This document shows, piece after piece, positions 40,514 to 51,996 of a stretch of DNA of 64,000 bases. The notes under the pieces are model-generated. The model did no database searches. It was not told where the DNA came from and saw only the letters and a program-made list of their open reading frames with translations. Position numbers and translations under genes: made by a program. The stretch comes from Lotus japonicus. Lineage: Eukaryota; Streptophyta; Magnoliopsida; Fabales; Fabaceae. The stretch's first letter is position 1, and every line of letters starts with the position of its first letter. The DNA lies in contig NC_080046.1 of assembly GCF_012489685.1 (NCBI RefSeq), positions 25,240,223 to 25,304,222 on the forward strand, written 5' to 3'.

Positions 40514-41352
40514 AAGGAACTTCTACTAGTGAACTCAAATCTGAAGTGAACTGGAGCAAGACAGAAGATGAAGAAACTGCTGCAAACTCTAAGGCTCTTA
40601 ATGCTATTTTCAATGGTGTGGGCAAAAACATGTTCAGGTTGATTCATACGTGCACTGTTGCTAAGGATGCTTGGGAGATTCCCAAGGTTGCTCATGAAGG
40701 TACAACTAGAGTTCGCCTGTCAAGACTTCAACTGCTAACCACTCAGTTTGAAAATCTCAAGATGAAGGAGGAAGAAACAATCTCTGGGTTTCACATGCAT
40801 GTACGTGATATTGCTAATGCTTCTTTTGCTCTGGGAGAACCTATGTCAGATGAGAAGCTTGTCAGAAAAACTCTCAGGTCTTTGCCCAACAAATTTGACA
40901 TGAAAGTTACTGCCTTAGATGAGGCACAAGATATCAGTAGCATCAAAGTGGATGAACTTATTGGATCACTACAAACTTTTGAAATGTCTCTAAATGATAG
41001 GCCAGAGAAAAAGAACAAGAGCATTGCTTTTGTGTCTAATATGGATGAAGATCAAAGTGACAAAGATCCAGATGAAAATTTGTCAGAAGCCATAGCCTTG
41101 CTTGGTAGGAAGTTCAACAAGGTCATGAGAAAGTTTGACAGAAAAGCCAGACCAAATGTCTCAGACAAAAGGCCAGACATCATCAAGAACTCCGGGAATG
41201 CACTGAAGAACAAGGAAGAAGACAAATCTAACAAAGCAAAAGGAGTGCAATGTCATGAGTGTGAAGGGTATGGCCACATTAGATCTGAATGTGCTACTTT
41301 TCTAAAGAAGCAAGGAAAAGGAATGTTGGCTACCTGGTCTGATGATGACTGA
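40514..41352 (+). pseudogene. Sirevirus 2 Gag, main part
   Basis: Continues the codon split at 36850. Copia gag signatures are LIHTCTVAKDAWEI, RLSRLQLLTTQFENLKM and SLPNKFDMKVTALDE; then a Lys-rich part and zinc knuckle CHECEGYGHIRSEC. It ends at TGA 41350-41352 after WSDDD; the frame stays open behind it. Confidence 0.9.
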
Positions 41353-42732
41353 GAAGATGAAGGTGAAAATCATGTAATGGGATTGACGGTGAAGTGTAAC
41401 TCAGAGGTAGATTCCAGTGATAAGGATGTCTCAGGAGGAGAACTAGCTGAAAACTATGAGGACTTACTAAAAAAGTGGCATGAAGCTTGTGACCTTGGTA
41501 AGAAGTTGAATAGTATTGTGAAGAAACTACGTAAAGAAAAGCAAGATCTTCTCAGTATCAATGATAATCTTCTGGAGGAAGTGTCTGTTCTGAAATCCAA
41601 AATTAAAGGTATGATCAAATCTTTATGTATGTTAAATAATGGTACTGATATGTTTGATTTGATGCTAGAATCAGGAAAGACTACCAAAGACCTGAAAGGG
41701 TTGGGATATGAGAATCATTCCACAACTAATGATTTCAAAAAGACAACTCATCAATTTGTACCTGCTGAGAGGAAATCTGAATTTCACATGTCAAACCAAT
41801 TGTCTCAACATGGGGTCAAACATGTGTATCCACAGACTTCTCATGTTCATAAGAAAGGGAATCCATGATGGAAATGTAATCACTGTGGAAAACATGGTCA
41901 CATCAGATCACATTGTTATAGGTTACATGGATATCCAAAGGCTAAGACATCTCAGTCTGGGAGTTACAAATCAAAGACGAAAGAATGGAGGCCTAAAAGC
42001 AATTTGACTGCTTTTGTTGGCTCTACCTCTGTGGAAGTCTCATTGAAAGAAGATTGGTACTTTGACATTGGATGTTCCAGGCATAGGACAGGTATAGAAG
42101 AGTATTTTGCGAATTTAAAATCACATGCTGCAAGAGATGTAACTTTTGGTGGTGGAGTCAAAGGAAAAATCATAGGATCTGAAAAACTTGACAGTAGAAT
42201 TTCACCTGAACTTAGTGAAGTATTGCTTGTAGAAGGGTTGACAACAAACTTAATCAGTACAAGCCAAATTTGTGATTTGGATTTGAATGTGACCTTCAGC
42301 AAGTATGGATGTCAAGTAACAAATGCAACAGATAAAGTTGTGATGAAAGGTGAGAGAACAAAGGATGGTTGCTACAAGTGGTGTTCTCATTTCAAATACA
42401 TGCCTCCAGGATATCTGACTAGCCAGGCTGAAGATGCAAAATTCAGGAAGCTCATGAAAAAGATCATTTTCAGAGAAGCAAACAGGCAAAAGGGAAGGGT
42501 GGACTCAGAGAAAGAGGAAGAGGATACAAGAGCTGTACAAAGAGGTGAAAACAAGTTGGTTTCAGTTGATGAAGATCCAGTTGTTACAAGCAAATGGACG
42601 TTCCTTTCATCAGAATGCTGCAATTTCTTGAAAAGTCTAAAGAAAATTGTGCAAATAGATGCCTCATGTCAAGAAGCTCCAAGAAAACTCTTTCAGATGG
42701 TGACTGGGCAAAATTCACACAGGAAACACTGA
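41353..42732 (+). pseudogene. Sirevirus 2 Gag C-part, second knuckle and protease
   Basis: Same register as the gag frame. A coiled-coil segment (ENYEDLLKKWHEACDLGKKL, IVKKLRKEKQDLL) is interrupted by TGA 41866-41868. A second zinc knuckle CNHCGKHGHIRSHC follows, then a copia protease region around DWYFDIGCSRHRTG. The catalytic DSG is changed to DIG. The last 120 codons after GCYKW show no integrase motif. The stop is at 42730-42732. Confidence 0.85.
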
Positions 42733-43820
42733 GTCCTGTCAAGTTAAATGAGATCAATGATCCTTCAAAGCAAGCTCATAAGTTGCAAAGGGGTTCTGAT
42801 GAATTGATTCAAGATCCAAGAACTGTGTGTGGAAGAATTAACAAGGTACTGATTAAGGGGTACAATAGAACTGACATAATCTCACTTGTCTTGACAGTCA
42901 CAGGGAGGTTGGTTTTTTCCCAGATATTTGATGAAAAGAGTGCAGAAACATGGTTGTCAGACCATATGTCAGAACAAGGTATGAAACATATGAAGAACAC
43001 TTTGATTGTGACTCCAAGTAAATGTGTCAGTATCTTGAACAAGGATGATTATCGGAAAAATACTACGCAGAGAAGAACATCGTTGCTATTTCTTGAAGAA
43101 TTCATCAAGGTTATAAGTAAGGGAAATAGCTGTCAAGGTTTGTGTAGCAGCAAGGTTGAAAGACTGGGTTCAAGCAGATCAGAGGGTACACTAAAATCTG
43201 AGGCATATGGAGTGTTGAAGAAGAGCTATCTTGTTAAAGCTACAGAAGAATGGTTGTTGTGGAAAAAGATTGATAGATCATGGTCTAGTAAATGGCAAAA
43301 ATGGATTTCTGGGTTAAATACTGAGAGGAATTACATTGTTCTTGAACTTGGGCAAACCATGGGTATGAGCAAGAATCATATGTCAAAACACGATGTTAAG
43401 ACTAATGTTACAACATTGTGCCATGATTACCTGAAGGGGTTCATCTTTTTCAATGATCTGCATCATCATGACAGAAGCGAGCACACCAATAACTGCTATG
43501 TTGAAAGTTTAGTTGAAAAAGAGATCTTGGTGAAACGTGTGGAAAATAGCCTCTTATTGTCAGATATTTGTGCTAAAATTATGGCCAAGTTAGAGAAGTT
43601 AAAAAGGAAGTTAGGGATTTGGGTGTTAACTGATTTATTGCAGTTAATGACACATGTCAAAAGCAACGACTATATTGATCTCTATTTAACCCCCCATGAT
43701 CGCCTGTTGGAAGTCACAAACTGGTTTGTACATTTGTTCAAGAAACCTGATTATTCTCTTTCATTCGAGTGCAAACCCTGTAACGGTTATTTTTCAATTC
43801 TCCTTCAATTCTCTTGCACC
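42594..43820 (+). CDS. Open region of unknown nature in place of pol
   Basis: 409 codons without a stop, continuous in frame with the envelope-like start at 43821. Copia pol should lie here, but I find no integrase, RT or RNase H motif. The composition is protein-like (charged, with short hydrophobic runs such as DIISLVLTVTGRLVF), but I recognise no family. It may be heavily diverged element DNA, captured sequence, or a chance frame in AT-rich DNA. Confidence 0.3.
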
Positions 43821-45447
43821 ATGTCTCACAATTCTGGTAAGAAGAAAGCTGCTGGTCCGAAGTTTGTTACCAATGAACATGGAGTGAAATTCATGGGAGT
43901 CACTGCATCTGCTTCAACACCTGTTAGGGTTACTCGATCCAATGCTGCAATAGCTTCAAATCAACCCTCCGGTCCCTCATCAAGAACACTAGGTTCAAGA
44001 ATCAAGACCTCTGTGACAAAGAAGAAGAACAAAAAGGGAGAAGCTTCTCCCATTGTGAGTCTCTCTAACGATCTGCTGAAAATCCTAGTGATGATCAACC
44101 CAAAATCATCCAAGATGAACAAGTTGATCGTGTAGTTGAAAACTATCTTGAAAAATTGGCCAATTATGCAGTCGGTCCAAATGTCGAACCAGATGTTGAA
44201 AAAGACACTCATCCCTCTAGTTCTGAAGATAAAGGTCTCACTTCTGGTGATGAGAAGGATGATGAGAAGGTTGAAACTGCCAGTGAAGAAACTCCATCTG
44301 TGGAGGTTTCTGTCTAGAAGACCCCAATTTCCTCTTCCCAAAGAGAACCAGAAAGGGTGGTTTCAGAAGAAGAAGACAACTCTGGTGATGAAATACTAAT
44401 CAAGAAGACTCCAACTTCTGTGACCAAGGCACCCAGATTTGCAAGCAAGAAGGATGCAAAGAGGAGAAGCAAGAAGAAGGAGGATCCAATGCACAAGACA
44501 CCCAAGATGTACAAAAGCTCTCAGGGACAAATTCCTGAGAAGAAGAAAAAGAAAGAAAAGAAGATTGAACCCTCTCCAGGAAGAAAAAGAAAGCATGTAT
44601 CTGATTCTGATTCTGAGCCAGATGTCAGACAAGATGTTCATGACATTTCAACCACATCTAGAAAAAGAATGAAAGGTAAGAGGATTCCAGTTAATGTTCC
44701 TGATGCTCCTGTGGACAATGTGTCCTTTCATTTTCCAGACTCTGCTCAGAGATGGAAATATGTGGTTCAAAGGAGGCTTGCTATTGAAAGGGAACTACAT
44801 GAAGATGCTCTAGAACTCAAGGAAATCATGGAGGTTCTCTTTGCTGTTGGTTTGATGAAGACTGTCAAGGATCTTGGCAGATGTTTTGACAAGCTTGTTA
44901 GGGAGTTCATTGTGAACATCCCTGCTGATTATGATGATGCTACCAGTGCTGAGTACAGGAAGGTGTTTGTGAGGGGGAAGTGCATCAACTTCTCTCCTGA
45001 AGTTATCAATGAGTTTTTTGGCAGAAGCCTTGTTGCTGTGGCTCAAGGGGGAGCCTGATTTGAATAGGGTTGCTACAACCCTTAATGGGAAGTTGGTCCG
45101 GAAGTGGCCTAAGAAGGGATTGCTTCCATCTGGGAGACTTACTGCCAAATCTGCTGTTCTCTACAAGATTTGTACTTAAAATTGGATGGCCACCAATCAC
45201 TTATCCGGTGTGACTCCACCTTTGGCCAGAATGCTTTATTTGGTTGGAACTGGGGTGAGTTTGATTTTGGGAAGCTGGTTTTTTAGCAGACTCTCAAGCA
45301 TGCTGGATCATATGTTGTGAAGCTACCTATTCTGTTTCCTTGTCTTCTCTCAAAGATCATTGCACATCAACAACCTACTATTGTGAGCGCTGATGAGTCT
45401 CAAGGTAAGAAGCCCCTGCCTCTCAAGTTTGATTACCGGTTGTTTGC
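43821..45447 (+). pseudogene. Envelope-like gene of Sirevirus 2, 5' part
   Basis: Starts MSHNSGKKKAAGPKFV. It has Ser/Lys-rich stretches, a stop at 44133-44135, a shifted frame at 44357-45058 with the conserved block (RWKYVVQRRLAIERELHED, NIPADYDD, FVRGKCINFSPEVINEFFGR), and further frame loss to PLKFDYRLF. There the gag-only element 2 is inserted. It is of the same family as the intact 22282-25134 gene but decayed. Confidence 0.82.
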
Positions 45448-47733
45448 TGTAAGACCCAAGTTTTTAAGCATATGCTAAGTGAATAAAATCTTATTCACGA
45501 CTAGGGTTGATGTGTCGTGAAGGGAAACCTGAACTAGAGTTTACCAAATGAAACAAATATATGAAGGAGAAAGTTCAGGAAAAGTCTGAGGATTGTATCG
45601 AAGTCGATTTAAGTTATAGCACGACTAATATTCGCTTTAAAACCTAGGACAAGAATCTTAGGAAATAACACTATGTTCCACCCTTGGAACACTGTAGGAT
45701 TTTAGTCCAAAAATCTTCAGAGAAATGTTAGAACTTCTCTTTTTCCATATATCACAATCGTTTCGAGGCGAAACTCTAGGATCTACGAACGTCCGATTCC
45801 AATCATCGGAAGTTTGCCGAAACCGAAACCCTGGTATTTCAAAACCCTAGAATCACCCGACTATGAGGACTTTTTCTATTCAGAGCTTCAAATGAAGATT
45901 CTACACGCGTACACCCATTTCTCTTGATGATCTCAATCTTTCTTCAGAAGGAAGTTTTCTATTCCGACATTCGATGCAAAAAGCAACTTATCGGGTAAAA
46001 TAGTTTTACACCGACTATGCATTAGTTGCCAAAAATACAAGGAGACCTCATTTTAGTTTTGGAATTCTTTCGCCAAAACATATCTTAGAATTCATGGAGA
46101 ATGAAGCCAGAAAAATCAGATTCGCGAAACTTTCATTTTACCGCGTTTTGCCAACCTCTATATATAGCAAGAAAGGTGAGAAAAATTACAAAAACTCCTC
46201 CATTTTCTCTCCAAGGCCGCGAGCTCCATAGAAGGAAGAGGAAGAAGAGCTTTTCTTCATTACTTGCTTGATCGTTGATTAATCAGTTGCTGCTTCAAGG
46301 TTTCGAGGTATAGTCGCTAATCCTTACCTCTGATCGCTTTTTCCATAGCTTTCTGTAGACTTTTCTGAGCTGATAGTTTTGAGGTTTTTGCAAAACTATC
46401 CTGAATATTTCATTTTTGATTCTAAACATCTTCCTTACATGCCCAAGATCACTTCTGCCGGATTAGATTTTCCGTTATGCCGCCGGATTTCCGCCGGAAT
46501 CAATTTTAGCCTTAAATACCCATTTTTGGAGTAAAGCTTCAACCTTTAGGCTGAAAACTATCGCCTTAGCTTAGTGCTAGTAGGATTAGTTGTCATAAAC
46601 GTCGTTGGTGACGTCCCTGTCAAATTTGCTTTTTGGGATTTCAGTTTTGAAATTCTAAGTTAAAAATCATGACCAAAATACCCCTGCGACAGTTTTTGAT
46701 CCGATAATTTTTCCGAGTTTAGAATACCCTTAGTTACGGCTAATGAAAGCATAGGAACCAAGTTTGATCGAAGAAAAATAGAGCCCCACAATTAACAAAA
46801 GTGGCCGAGCCCTATAGGAGGAGGAGGAGGAAAATTCCTTTTCCGAAAACTTGTCCTTTCGCGCTAGATTATCGTACCTCGGAGTATGTACTACTTCGTG
46901 TAACCTTAGTGAGTATTGATAGCTTAGTTTCCGATAGATTTTGATAGAATTCTGTGGTTTTACTTTAAAGGTTCTTTTGAAGAATTTCCTGAAGATCAAG
47001 GAGCTCATTGTGAAGGAACGTTTGAGGAGAACGCTGGAATAACTAGAGGTAAGGGCAACTTACCTTGCTAGTTAATGCTTTAGGTGTCGATGAATTCGAC
47101 TTGATTTATTGTTTATGCACTTGTTTGTGTTTGACTGGTAAAATGTTTTCTGAGGCTTCGGCTGACAATGTAGATGATTCATCTACTGAATGATTTTGAG
47201 ATTGCATTTCATGCTAAGTGCTAAGTGGGTAATTTAGGATGTGTGGTGCATGCTTTATATGCTAAGTGCTATGTGTTTATTCTGAGATGTATTGATATAT
47301 GACATGTTGTTGACTGTGATGGGTTAATTATGCTTCTGTAAAGAAATCTGAGATTCTGAGTAGTGAGAATAGCGAGCAGGTCATGCCGATTTTATTATGA
47401 GAGTTTTGAGAAAGTTTGATAGGACGAATGAGATTCGAGCCTTGTTATGGTTTTTCATGGATCGAGACATTCTCTGGAGGCATTTGGGATTTGGAGATCC
47501 CGATAACTTATAAGATTCGCGATAAGATTTAAGGATATTATTTTGTAAAGAAAACTCATAAGACATTAAACAACCTCTAAATCTTCACATAATGATAATA
47601 AACTCGAAAGGAAGCTTAGGATGAAGATCTTAGTTTTGGAAAACGAGAAGTGTCGTCGGATCCAAGTGTTGAGAATGTTGAGAAGTTTTGAGTATGTTGA
47701 TACTCTTGTGCTGTGGGAGCAGTTATGTCGTTG

Positions 47734-47849
47734 GGCTATCCGAGGGATAAGCCGGGAAATTGATAGTTTCCGAGGATGTCGATACTCTTTGCTCGCTGAG
47801 CAGTTTTTGACCATCGGATGGAGATGAGTCGGATGATTTGGAGATCATC
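47734..47849 (+). repeat. Hairpin run of gag-only element 2
   Basis: GGCT+ATCC/GGAT+AGCC with one bulged A (47734-47753), a GGAAA/TTTCC stem following it, GCTC/GAGC near 47792, and GATGAT/ATCATC (47832-47849). It is homologous to 31638-31778, with ATCC/GGAT in place of ATCT/AGAT. Confidence 0.75.
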
Positions 47850-47855
47850 ATGAGA

Positions 47856-48047
47856 TACAGTTTATGCCTTCGGGTACAGTTTATGCCTTCGGGTACAGTT
47901 TATGCCTTCGGGTACAGTTTATGCCTTCGGGTACAGTTATGCCTTCGGGTACAGTTTATGCCTTCGGGTACAGTTTATACCTTCGGGTACAGTATATGTC
48001 TTCCGGTACAGTTTATACCTTCGGGTACAGTTTATACCTTCGGGTAA
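47856..48047 (+). repeat. Array of ten TTCG hairpin units
   Basis: Ten units, mostly 19 bp, around GCCTTCGGGTACAG. One unit has changed to GTCTTCCGGTA. In sense RNA the stem is UGCC/GGUA or UACC/GGUA. The 3' LTR has the equivalent at 54415-54607 with slightly different unit changes. Confidence 0.9.
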
Positions 48048-49111
48048 TTCGGACATCGACGGGGGATATGATCGACCGTGAGGTTAGGATCGACCTGTTG
48101 ATTGTCGGGCATGGCGGAGGGAAAAGTCGACCCGCAGGGTTAGGACTGATCCGGCTATGTCAAGGTTGTAAGTGACACTCGGGGGTTATGGTCGACACAA
48201 TGCCAGTGTTAGGACCGACTCAATCGTGCCCAGCCTACTCCTTCTAGAACTGTCGAGAGTGGCGTTGCATTGACATATCATGCACTCTAATTGTATTCGT
48301 TGGGGGTTTAGAGGAGTTGATGTTGATAAACATCGTTATGTGATTTGATGAGTTGATGTTGATAAACATCGTTATGTGTTTTGATGAGTATATGTTGATA
48401 AATATCGTTATGGGCTTTGATGATGGAATTGTACTAGAGTTTTGATAACATGCTATGTTTAAACCTTAGGGTAGACAATGCAGAACTTATATGTATATAT
48501 ATAACATATATATATATACCCCTTATACTTTACCTGTTGTCTTGTATTCGCTACACTATATTCCGTAAGTTGACCCTTGCACGTGCTACCTGCGTTTGGG
48601 GGGCTATGTATGCCCTTTTTGTCAGATGTCGTCGATGGATTCTTTCGTGATTCTTCGTCGTTCGGGGAAGACCCGGAGCGGAATGACTACTACTGAGCCT
48701 TCGACGTGGACCCGGACTTCATGCATGACTAGATGAGAGTCGATGATGGAAGTATGGGGGATGGGTGTTTAGAGTCTACTAAGGTTGGGTGTTAGTGTCC
48801 TAGCTCTGACTTATTCTTATTTTTGGAGGGCTTGTGTTGCTGACACTTGACCTATCATTTTGGGGATTGTACATTTTGCCTACGGGCGTTACACTTTTCT
48901 ACTTTCCGTCACTGGAGGTTACTCGTGACGAGGTCGCTACTTACAGCGGGGGATGTTATATGTATTGTGTATTAGTTCTGTTGCCTTTCGCATTTGGGTT
49001 TTATTTATTTCAGTCTTAGTTATTATCGAAAAAAAAAAATATTTACGTTTTTCCGTATTAAGTTTATTTTGGTTACTAAAGTGACGCCACCGAAATCGGG
49101 GTGTTACATTG

Positions 49112-49123
49112 TGGTATCAAAGC
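49112..49123 (+). promoter_or_regulatory. Primer-binding site with one substitution
   Basis: TGGTATCAAAGC in place of TGGTATCAGAGC, a G-to-A change at the third G. It is consistent with decay after insertion. Confidence 0.85.
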
Positions 49124-49322
49124 ACGGTCGAGTCTTTTGGGAGTTGTTGGGGAATAGGTCTTCTGTGCTAGGTTGTGTGACTCTACAAAGAGTAAAAAAA
49201 TTGATTGTCTGCAAGCGATTTTTCGCTTAGAATTGATTGAAGTTATTGCTTAATCATATTGTATAGTCATGCTAGATGCTATCTTATGATGAGTACTAAC
49301 TGTTTGCTTAACTTAACAGAAC

Positions 49323-50516
49323 ATGGTGAACTCTAACCAACTTGCTGAGATGGTGGCCACTTTGGTCCAAGCAATGACTGTACAGACGAATGACAATGCA
49401 CATAGGCGTGCTACTGAGGATACACGCGAGCTACACCGGCTTCAGAGAGAAGTAGCCCTGGACCAGAACAGGGGACTGAATGATTTCAGAAGGTAGGATC
49501 CACCCAAGTTCACGGGTGGGACTGACCCGGACAATGCGGATCTATGGATCCAAGAAATTGAGAAGATTTTCGAAGTACTGCAGACTGCTGAAGGGGCTAA
49601 GGTGGGCTTGGCAACTTATCTGCTGCTGGGTGATGCTGAGTACTGGTGGAGGGGTACCAGAAGAATTATGGGAGCTAACCATGAAGAGGTGAATTGGAAC
49701 TCTTTCCGTGCTGCATTTCTAGAGAACTACTTTCCAACTAGCGCTCGAGACGAGCGGGAGGCACAATTTCTGACCCTTTGTCAAGGGAGCATGACCATAC
49801 CTGAGTATGCTTCCAAGCTGGAATCATTGGCTAAGCACTTCCAGTTTTTCAACAACCATGTTGATGAACGCTACATGTGTAAGCGGTTTCTGAATGGACT
49901 GAGAGCAGACAACGAAGATTCAGTGAGGCCGTTGGGGATTACGCGATTTCAAGCCTTGGTGGAGAAGGCCACAGAGGTGGAGCTGATGAAAAATAGAAGG
50001 ACGAATAGAGCAGGAACTGGGGGACCGATGAGGTCGAGCTCCCAAGACCATCTTGGAAAAGGAAGGTTTCAGATGAAGAAGCCTTATCAGTGCCCTATGG
50101 GGGAAGGTTATACCCTAGGACAGTACAAACCGATGACCCTTGCTACTGGAGGTGCAGGGAATCAAGTCGGTAACACGGATGTGACATGTTTCCGGTGTGG
50201 GAAGACTGGACATTTTGCTGACAAGTGCCCAGCAACTGGACCAAGATGCTTTAATTGCAACCGAGTGGGACATCTAGCCGTGGATTGTAAGGCGCCCAAG
50301 AGGGAGCCATCTGTTAACACTGTAAGGGGAAAGCGCCTCACTACTAGGGGAAGAGTTCATGTTATGGACGGAGGAGGATCGAAGAAGTTAGCCAGAGGAG
50401 AGCGCAAGAACGACGGTAACCTTCTAACCATTCTTTCTCATTTCAGTATAATATATTCCATTACTCTCGTAGCGTGTGCAAACACACCTAACTTACTTAT
50501 ACTGTCTAAGCTTTGA
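49323..50516 (+). pseudogene. Gag of gag-only element 2, one in-frame stop
   Basis: Starts MVNSNQLAEMVATLVQAM and is interrupted by TAG 49494-49496, where the relatives have Gln (CAG or CAA). The remainder, to 50516, is open and keeps EYWW, FLENYFP and two zinc knuckles (CFRCGKTGHFADKC, CFNCNRVGHLAVDC). After DGNLLT it departs from the polyprotein exactly as element 1 does. Confidence 0.9.
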
Positions 50517-51704
50517 CCTTATAGTTATTACGCCTATTAATACCTTATTTGACCGTAGCTCGTATTTTAGCTATAGAAGTTATACGAGGTTTAGAATGAC
50601 ACGCTAAGCCTAGAAAGTAGCCTTCTACCGATGCGTTTAAAAGGGAGCTAGAAGCTGAAGAATGAATCTCATAGAGATTTCTTATGGATAGTATACGTAT
50701 GATGTCGAGGGCGTGTAGTTCCGTAGCGGAATCGTTGAGGATGTGATGTCAGGATATTTGTGACTATTGGATGATAGGAACTCATTGACTGTTCCAGTAG
50801 GTTTTTCTAGATTTCCACCTTCGATGTATTAGGCCTGATCAACTTAATATTGAGGGGGTGATATTCGGAATCACAACTGGCGATGGACTTTGATAGAAGG
50901 ATGTGTAAGATGAATTCGAATTGGATCGAAGATTAGTCGAGTTTGGAAGTAAAAGTTCGCGTTAAGTATTAGTTTTCTTGCGAAGGAGTTATAGTTTTAA
51001 GAAATGGACATTCGTTTAAGAAGTGTTGGAGAGTTAAAGGATATTAGAGGTCCAAACTTAGTGAAGGTTTAGATTTTAAGTCAATCGATTTGATCACGAA
51101 CGCGTGAGACATGAAGTCTTGTCAAGTTTTGATCAAGAGACTAAGTATTGGAATGATTGGAGGATGGTCAAATTACAGAAAGGGAAGTGTTCGTATCAAG
51201 ATGAATACTTGAGGTATAGTTATGATTGGATCTTCTAGAGGATAAATCTCGATTTAAGCGAAGTGTTAGGGATTTCAGTAAGCCTAAATTGGTTTGAGTG
51301 GGGAAGGTTTGGAGGATGAAGACGACAATAATGGATTTTTGGGTATTAAGAGGATGATTAGTTTATGAGTTGCTGATGAAATTATGATTAAGGGAATGAG
51401 TCTTGTCATGCACGAGGTATTAAGACTCAAGTCGAGTTTTAATTTGAACGATGACTAAGGGGGAAGATTGATTTCATGGTGCGAGCGACGATAGTTACGA
51501 AGTTGGAAGTGACGTAATGGACTAGTAGATTCCAATTGAATAGTTCGTCTAGGGGTTACCAAGCGATCGAGTTGAATTTTGGATCATGGGTGAACATCTC
51601 GAGGACAAGTTGAGCATTCACTTCGGAACATAGAAATGTACCGAGTTTCTAACCAGCATTTTTGGACGAACAAAAGAAAAGGAGCATGTGGTTAAGGTTG
51701 TGCG
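50517..51704 (+). other. Non-coding internal relic of gag-only element 2
   Basis: About 1.2 kb with no open frame. Parts match 17097-17837, including the CATGCACGAGGTATTAAGAC stretch at 51413. It is about 450 bp longer than in element 1, so the family internal region varies in length by deletion. Confidence 0.65.
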
Positions 51705-51950
51705 ATGGCACGAATGCTAACAAATATAATTTCCAACGGAGACCCGACGCAAGTGGTCGGACCGGACAACATAGAATTGGAAGATGATATGTCTTTTGAG
51801 ACGCCGTCGGTCAGCATTGGGACTAGAAGAGTGAAACAATCGAAGGGAAAACAGAGTGCTTTAGTGAAAGTTAATTGGAATGAAGACACGGACGGTACTA
51901 TATGAGAGTTAGAGGAAAAGATCAAGGAATAATATCCAAAGCTTTTTACT
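51705..51950 (+). pseudogene. Chromodomain-like remnant of gag-only element 2
   Basis: Homologous to 17838-18074 (IELEDDMSFETPSVSIGTRR) but stopped by TGA at 51903-51905 within the conserved tryptophan block. It lies next to the polypurine tract CTTTTTGGAGGG at 51979-51990. Confidence 0.7.
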
Positions 51951-51996
51951 GAACCCTAAGTTTCGAGGACGAAACTTTCTTTTTGGAGGGTAGTAA

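Larger units (their letters stand above)
45448..49108 (+). repeat. 5' LTR of gag-only element 2
   Basis: From TGTAAGACCCAAG to GGGTGTTACA. TATA box CTATATATAG at 46158-46167, hairpin run 47734-47849, TTCG array 47856-48047, (AT)-rich palindromic stretch near 48490-48520. The U5 has a shortened relative of the LTR ORF start near 48570-48650. Confidence 0.9.
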
